Positions 5,451-9,061 of a stretch of DNA of 9,061 nucleotides are shown here, one piece after another (positions within the stretch are counted from its first letter, which is position 1; every line of letters starts with the position of its first letter). Both the position numbers and the translations under genes were made by a program. The notes under the pieces were generated by a model. It worked only from the letters and a program-made list of their open reading frames with translations. It was not told where the DNA came from and searched no databases. The stretch is from CAYYJR01 sp964472305 (GTDB taxonomy: Bacteria; Armatimonadota; Hebobacteria; CAIYQO01), in contig CAYYJR010000041.1 in the NCBI GenBank assembly GCA_964472305.1, positions 1-9,061 of the forward strand, given 5' to 3'.

Positions 5451-6218
5451 ATGGCAACACAAAAGTCTTTTCTGCTCGATATGGATGGCGTGCTGGTGCG
5501 CGGACGCACGGTGATACCGGGAGCACGCGAGTTTGTCGGCCAATTGCTGGCGGCGAAGATTCCGTTTCTGGTGTTGACGAATAACCCCATCTATACTCCG
5601 CGCGACCTGCAGCACCGGCTGGCCTCGGAAGGATTGGAGATTCCGGAGGACCATCTCTTTACCGCCGCGATGGCCACGGCGCAATTCCTCGATCATCAGC
5701 GTCCGAAGGGTACCGCGTTCGTAATCGGCGAATCCGGGCTCACTGAGGCGCTGCACGAAATCGGCTACGTGCTCACCAGTGTCAATCCAGAATACATGGT
5801 GCTGGGCGAGACCACATTTTATAACTTCGAGCGCATCTCCCAGGCGATTCGGCTGGTCGCCGGCGGCGCGCGCTTCATCGCCACCAACCCCGACCCAAAC
5901 GGCCCGTCGGAAGAAGGCATCGTTCCCGCCTGCGGCGCCATGGCCGCGCTGATCGAGCGAGCGACGGGAGTAGTGCCCTATTTTATCGGTAAGCCCAATC
6001 CATTAATGATGCGCAGCGCATTGAACTACCTGGGCGCGCATTCGGAAGATACGGTGATGGTGGGGGACCGCATGGATACCGACATCATCGCCGGCATGGA
6101 AGCGGGTATGGAAACGATTTTGGTGCTCTCCGGCGTCACGCGCGCGGACGAAATCGAGCGATTTCCCTATCGTCCGACGCACGTGTTGCCTTCGGTGGCG
6201 GCGATTCAGCCCGGATAA
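5451..6218 (+). CDS. HAD-superfamily phosphatase, NagD type (class IIA)
   Basis: A cytoplasmic phosphatase of the haloacid dehalogenase superfamily, the subgroup that includes NagD and 4-nitrophenylphosphatases, acting on small phosphorylated metabolites such as nucleotides or sugar phosphates. The 255-residue length matches NagD. Motif I is LLDMDGVL with nucleophile Asp10 and acid/base Asp12. Motif II is VLTNNP (Thr43, Asn44), motif III is the Lys181 of IGKPNPLM, and motif IV is MVGDRMDTDI (Asp206, Asp211). The C2-type cap lies between motifs II and III and includes ATNPDPNGP. The frame is open further upstream to 5250, but the conserved family N-terminus begins right after the ATG at 5451, and upstream codons overlap the preceding gene. 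Substrate cannot be read from sequence. It is followed one base after the stop by a very strong hairpin. Confidence 0.93.
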   Translation: MATQKSFLLDMDGVLVRGRTVIPGAREFVGQLLAAKIPFLVLTNNPIYTPRDLQHRLASEGLEIPEDHLFTAAMATAQFLDHQRPKGTAFVIGESGLTEALHEIGYVLTSVNPEYMVLGETTFYNFERISQAIRLVAGGARFIATNPDPNGPSEEGIVPACGAMAALIERATGVVPYFIGKPNPLMMRSALNYLGAHSEDTVMVGDRMDTDIIAGMEAGMETILVLSGVTRADEIERFPYRPTHVLPSVAAIQPG

Positions 6219-6219
6219 C

Positions 6220-6257
6220 ACAACCCGGTCGAGACTTTGCAGTCTCGACCGGGTTGT
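6220..6257 (+). terminator. Long perfect hairpin terminator after the HAD gene
   Basis: ACAACCCGGTCGAGACT (6220-6236) pairs without mismatch with AGTCTCGACCGGGTTGT (6241-6257) around the tetraloop TTGC. It starts one base after the stop codon. The stem is among the strongest possible for its length but is followed by TGCAGG rather than a T-run, so it would rely on the stem itself or on trailing factors. It is symmetric and could act on both strands. Confidence 0.75.
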
Positions 6258-6504
6258 TGCAGGATGGAGCCGGGTCCGCGGACAAACTCCCGGATCGCTG
6301 TCTGGACACAGCATCGATGTGGTGAGACATCGTCGCTATGAATAGCAGCATGGACGCGGCCTGAACTTTTCCACCTCTCGCATCCCTCAATCCGATGATA
6401 GCACTCGCGCTCCCCAGTGCAACCCTGCAGACGTCGGCATTTCATGACCATGTCGTGGAAGGTGGACAACGCATGCTGTCGAAGTGCAAACACGAGGTGA
6501 CACG
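6258..6504. other. Intergenic region between HAD and reductase genes
   Basis: About 250 bases without a supportable gene. A small perfect hairpin CGATGT (6315-6320) / ACATCG (6327-6332) is present, but its role is unknown. No convincing -35/-10 pair was found, though the promoter of the reductase must lie here because a strong terminator precedes the region. Confidence 0.4.
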
Positions 6505-7263
6505 ATGAGCGGAATGGATTTGACGGGTCGAGTGGCGCTGGTGACAGGTGCCTCGCGCGGGATTGGTTGCGCGATCGCGCGAACACTGGCGGCGCGGGGC
6601 GCGACGGTGGTGATTACCTATCGCGAACAGGCGGAACTCGCAATAACGGCCGTGCGCGACATCATGGCGGCGGGAGAGGCGCATGCCATCGCCGTCGCGC
6701 TCGATGTGCGCGACGGCCAGCACGTGAAAGATGTGCTGAAAAACATACAGGAGCAGCTCAGTCCTATTGCTATCCTGGTGAACAATGCCGGCGTCGTGCG
6801 CGACAACTACCTGCGCTTCATGACGGAGGAAGAGTGGAATGACGTGCTGCAGACAAATCTCACCGGCGCGTTTCACTGCGCGAAGGCGGTACTGGCGGGC
6901 ATGCAGCGGTTGAAGTGGGGCCGCATCATCAATATCAGCTCCGACGCCGCCTATGTGGGAGACGTGCGCCGTGCCAACTACGCCGCCGCCAAGGCCGGTC
7001 TGCTCGGACTGACGCGCGCGCTGGCTCGCGAGGTGGCAGGGCAAGGGATCACCGTCAACGCCGTTTGTCCCGGCATGATCGAAACCGAAATGACGATGGA
7101 GATGGAAGCGAGTCGCCGCGAAGGCTTGCTGCGCGGCATCCCTGTCGGCCGTTTCGGCGCTCCTGACGATGTCGCCGCCCTCGTCGCCTTTCTGGCTTCC
7201 CCCGATGCGTCCTACATCACCGGACAGGACTTTTCGGTAGACGGCGGATTGCATATGGGGTGA
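6505..7263 (+). CDS. Short-chain dehydrogenase/reductase, FabG-like (3-oxoacyl-ACP reductase type)
   Basis: A 252-residue classical SDR enzyme. The NAD(P) site is TGASRGIG (14-21), and the Arg after TGAS is typical of NADPH users. NNAG is at 93-96. The catalytic tetrad is Asn118 (QTNLTGAF), Ser146 (NISSDAAY), Tyr159 and Lys163 (YAAAK), with the standard 13-residue Ser-Tyr spacing. NAVCPGMIETEM and a C-terminal YITGQDFSVDGGLHMG complete the FabG pattern. FabG reduces 3-oxoacyl-ACP in fatty-acid elongation. Acetoacetyl-CoA reductases and other SDRs look alike, and no fab, acp or phb genes lie nearby to decide. The start is ATG 6505, preceded by GAGGTG (6494-6499) with five bases between; the in-frame GTG at 6484 would put that site inside the gene. 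It converges with the ADP-ribosylglycohydrolase gene, the stops being about 70 bases apart. Confidence 0.93.
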   Translation: MSGMDLTGRVALVTGASRGIGCAIARTLAARGATVVITYREQAELAITAVRDIMAAGEAHAIAVALDVRDGQHVKDVLKNIQEQLSPIAILVNNAGVVRDNYLRFMTEEEWNDVLQTNLTGAFHCAKAVLAGMQRLKWGRIINISSDAAYVGDVRRANYAAAKAGLLGLTRALAREVAGQGITVNAVCPGMIETEMTMEMEASRREGLLRGIPVGRFGAPDDVAALVAFLASPDASYITGQDFSVDGGLHMG

Positions 7264-7326
7264 GCAGCAACTTTCTGTCGCATCAGCATTCACCCTGAAG
7301 GCATGCAGACATCCTGATCAACGCAA

Positions 7327-7345
7327 CCGCCGTTCAATAAGGCGG
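7327..7345 (-). terminator. Small hairpin spanning the stop of the ADP-ribosylglycohydrolase gene
   Basis: On the - strand CCGCC (7345-7341) pairs with GGCGG (7331-7327) around a nine-base loop that contains the TGA stop. TTGC follows directly on the - strand. The five-base GC stem is short, so a terminator role is plausible but weak. Confidence 0.3.
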
Positions 7346-8395
7346 CAGCAATCGTCGGAAGCCATGGCCCAGCACAACGAGCAGGAAGAGCAGGTTGCGA
7401 GCCAACAGCGCAGGTGGAAAAACGGGGAGTGAGCGCTCGCTGACACCGGCCAGCGCGCGACCGAGTTGTTCCATCCAAGCCACATCACGCGGCCACTCCC
7501 ACAGGCCGTCGATCCAGGCGGCGGGGATGCCGTCTTTCCCCACGCGCGCGCCGATGATGCCGCCCACTATGGCGGCAGTCGTATCCGTGTCGCCGCCGCA
7601 ACGTATAACCGCATCGACGCCGGCGCGAAAGTCGTCGGGAAAGCTAAGCCAGGCGTGCAGCACCACCGGCACGGTATGATAGACGTAGCCGCTGATGCCT
7701 TTGCCCAGTCCGAGCTGCCGCGCGAACTGTTCGGTATCCAGCCCAGCCTCCACGGCGGCGCCGGCCTTTTCCGCCAGGCGCACCAGTTCGGCCCCCGTGT
7801 CACCCAATGTTTCGCGAAGTTGCGCCAGGTAGGCGCGCGGGGTGACAGCCTCCGTCGCGTGGGCGGACAGGGAGGCCGCAAGTGCCACCGCGACGGCGCC
7901 GTATTCGGCTTTCGGATCAGTATGCGTCAATCGCGTCGAGGCGCGTACCAGGGCACGGAGCTGTGTCACGTCGCGAGTCCAAACCCCCAGAATCGCGCTG
8001 CGCATGGCCGAGCCGTTGCCGGCGGAGAAGACGCCGCTGCGCTCGGGCGGGATGCCTATCCACAGCCGGAGCAGCGCGCGCAATGTGGCAAATCCGATGC
8101 CGGCTGGTGCGCCCAGCAGCCACATGCGCAAGCGCCAGGCGAAATACGTCGTGAAGGCATTTACCTCGCCATTGGTGACCAGCAACGAGCGCGCCGTCAG
8201 CAATGTGTGCTCGGTATCATCCGAGACCATCCCTCGTCCCCAGAGAAAACGATGTCCGGTGATCTCGCCATACATGCGCTGGAGTCGCCGCTTCGTCAAT
8301 CCCTCGGCCGGCAATCCGATGCTGTCGCCGACCGCCGTGCCCAGCAGGCAGCCAATGTAGCGTTCCGCAAGTTGTGTTGCCCTCATGTACGGCAT
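7334..8395 (-). CDS. ADP-ribosylglycohydrolase family protein with hydrophobic C-terminal tail
   Basis: Members of this all-alpha, two-metal family (DraG, ARH) remove ADP-ribose from proteins or split related conjugates. The 353-residue protein has the full set of family motifs: GTAVGDSIGLPAEG (19-32), the metal-binding SDDTEHTLL (58-66), SAGNGSAMRS (124-133), THTDPKAEYGA (157-167) and CGGDTDTTAAIVGGIIGA (266-283, Asp269 and Asp271). All Mg/Mn ligands expected from the family are present, so it is probably active. Residues about 327-343 (PPALLARNLLFLLVVLG) are strongly hydrophobic and followed by HGFRRLLPPY, suggesting a membrane-attached C-terminus, which is unusual for this family. Starts are possible at ATG 8395, with GGTGAG upstream, or three codons later at MRATQL. 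The gene begins 23 bases after the GyrI-like gene and is probably co-transcribed with it. The substrate is unknown. Confidence 0.92.
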   Translation of the reverse strand: MPYMRATQLAERYIGCLLGTAVGDSIGLPAEGLTKRRLQRMYGEITGHRFLWGRGMVSDDTEHTLLTARSLLVTNGEVNAFTTYFAWRLRMWLLGAPAGIGFATLRALLRLWIGIPPERSGVFSAGNGSAMRSAILGVWTRDVTQLRALVRASTRLTHTDPKAEYGAVAVALAASLSAHATEAVTPRAYLAQLRETLGDTGAELVRLAEKAGAAVEAGLDTEQFARQLGLGKGISGYVYHTVPVVLHAWLSFPDDFRAGVDAVIRCGGDTDTTAAIVGGIIGARVGKDGIPAAWIDGLWEWPRDVAWMEQLGRALAGVSERSLPVFPPALLARNLLFLLVVLGHGFRRLLPPY

Positions 8396-8418
8396 AGCCT
8401 CTCACCGTGAGTGCACAG

Positions 8419-8940
8419 CTACTGGTGTTCAACCCGTTTCGCGATGGGATATCGAATCAGTGTTTTCGGCACTTTCGCTGTCGGGCGTGTCAGGTATTCT
8501 TCTTCATGCATGCCGGCGATCTCATAGCCGTTATCGGTAATGAACGCATGCAACCGCGCTACGGTGTCTCCCTCGGTGCTGTATGGTCCAAGGTGGAGCA
8601 CCTGTGCCACGGTGCCGTAGTGCCACGTCTCGATGCGCACTTCCAGCGTGGGATCCTTCTGCAATAGCATTGTCGTTCCCGCGGGCAACGGCAGGCCCCA
8701 GCAGCCGGTCCATTGTGCTTTCGGTTTCAGGTGCGCATCCGGCCAGCGTGCCCGCAACGCGCTTACCGTGAAGTTGATCCCTTGCTTTTTCAGGGCAAAT
8801 TTCAGCGTATACACCGTGCCGTAGAGCGCGCGCAATGCTGCTTCCGCCGCCGTGTTCGGATCACCGACTGTTGTCACCACAGCCAGTAACGTATCCGGCA
8901 TCTCCAGAATGACCGGATCGATTGTTCTCGATCGTAGCAT
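8419..8940 (-). CDS. GyrI-like small-molecule-binding domain protein
   Basis: A 173-residue single-domain protein of the GyrI-like family, the fold also found in SbmC/GyrI and in the effector domain of BmrR/Rob-type regulators. Members bind amphipathic small molecules, and some stand-alone members have been described as hydrolases of cyclopropane-containing natural products. Seen in the sequence: ALKKQGINFTVSALRARWP (49-67), WTGCWGLPLPAG (77-88), VRIETWHYGTVAQVLHLGPY (101-120), STEGDTVARLHAFITDNGY and the family-typical end IAGMHEEEYLTRP (141-153) with its conserved acidic residue, then VPKTLIRYPIAKR. No DNA-binding domain is present. The start at ATG 8940 has an excellent Shine-Dalgarno GGAGGT (8946-8951) five bases away. 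It is first in a probable operon with the ADP-ribosylglycohydrolase. A detoxification or ligand-sensing role is inferred from the family only. Confidence 0.85.
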   Translation of the reverse strand: MLRSRTIDPVILEMPDTLLAVVTTVGDPNTAAEAALRALYGTVYTLKFALKKQGINFTVSALRARWPDAHLKPKAQWTGCWGLPLPAGTTMLLQKDPTLEVRIETWHYGTVAQVLHLGPYSTEGDTVARLHAFITDNGYEIAGMHEEEYLTRPTAKVPKTLIRYPIAKRVEHQ

Positions 8941-9061
8941 TACGCACCTCCACTGACTCCATCAATATACATAGCATTGTGAAATAACCTATTATCCTTC
9001 AGTGTTTTATTTGAACTATTACACTTGATAATTCTGCTTGAACGGCTTCCATCAGATAATA
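8941..9061 (-). promoter_or_regulatory. AT-rich promoter region of the GyrI-like operon
   Basis: Distinctly AT-rich compared with the flanking coding sequence. On the - strand it holds the Shine-Dalgarno GGAGGTG (8945-8951) and a -10-like TATATT (8964-8969) without a clear -35 box. Further upstream GTTCAA occurs twice (plus-strand TTGAAC at 9011-9016 and 9038-9043), and TATTATC (8990-8996) is inverted relative to GATAATA (9055-9061). These could be operator elements or chance in AT-rich DNA. No gene is seen on either strand up to the window edge. Confidence 0.5.

Noticed and set aside
6442..7293. 283-codon frame antisense to the FabG-like reductase
   Set aside because: It is a shadow of a well-motifed SDR gene and has no recognisable motif of its own.
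7466..8410. 314-codon + strand frame across the ADP-ribosylglycohydrolase
   Set aside because: Low-complexity shadow composition. The - strand has every family motif of the hydrolase in frame.

Overview
The window is a roughly 60% GC bacterial chromosome segment with short intergenic spaces and genes on both strands. It holds a mixed set of housekeeping genes (malic enzyme, hisF, an mreB-like gene, a NagD-type phosphatase, a FabG-type reductase) plus less usual genes. There are no RNA genes, insertion sequences, phage genes or CRISPR repeats. Protein flavour, a lone mreB without mreC or mreD, scattered his genes and some apparently leaderless starts fit a deep-branching lineage such as Chloroflexota. 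That assignment is a guess and not demonstrated.

Layout, left to right. The + strand opens with the C-terminal part of an NAD(P)-dependent malic enzyme (1-1048), closed by a strong hairpin. An AT-richer gap (1115-1530) carries what looks like the surviving 5' end of a cupin gene on the - strand, divergent from hisF (1531-2286). A small protein of unknown function (2403-2609) follows. Next is an actin-like MreB homologue (2696-3730) whose nucleotide-site acidic residues are largely replaced, and then a nine-helix membrane protein (3800-5377). That membrane protein has an intramembrane Asp, a GIGD motif and a PGL motif in the order and orientation expected of presenilin/signal-peptide-peptidase aspartyl proteases, plus a C-terminal soluble domain. 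A NagD-like HAD phosphatase (5451-6218) ends in a 16-17 bp hairpin, and a FabG-like reductase (6505-7263) completes the + strand genes.

On the - strand, converging with the reductase, a probable two-gene operon runs from a GyrI-like small-molecule-binding protein (8419-8940) into an ADP-ribosylglycohydrolase (7334-8395), with an AT-rich promoter region at the right edge of the window.

The genes do not form one pathway. The items most worth following are the candidate bacterial GxGD intramembrane protease, the apparently ATPase-deficient MreB beside it, two promoters placed exactly for leaderless transcription (hisF and the HAD gene), and gene-end hairpins that are followed directly by TTGC instead of a U-tract.
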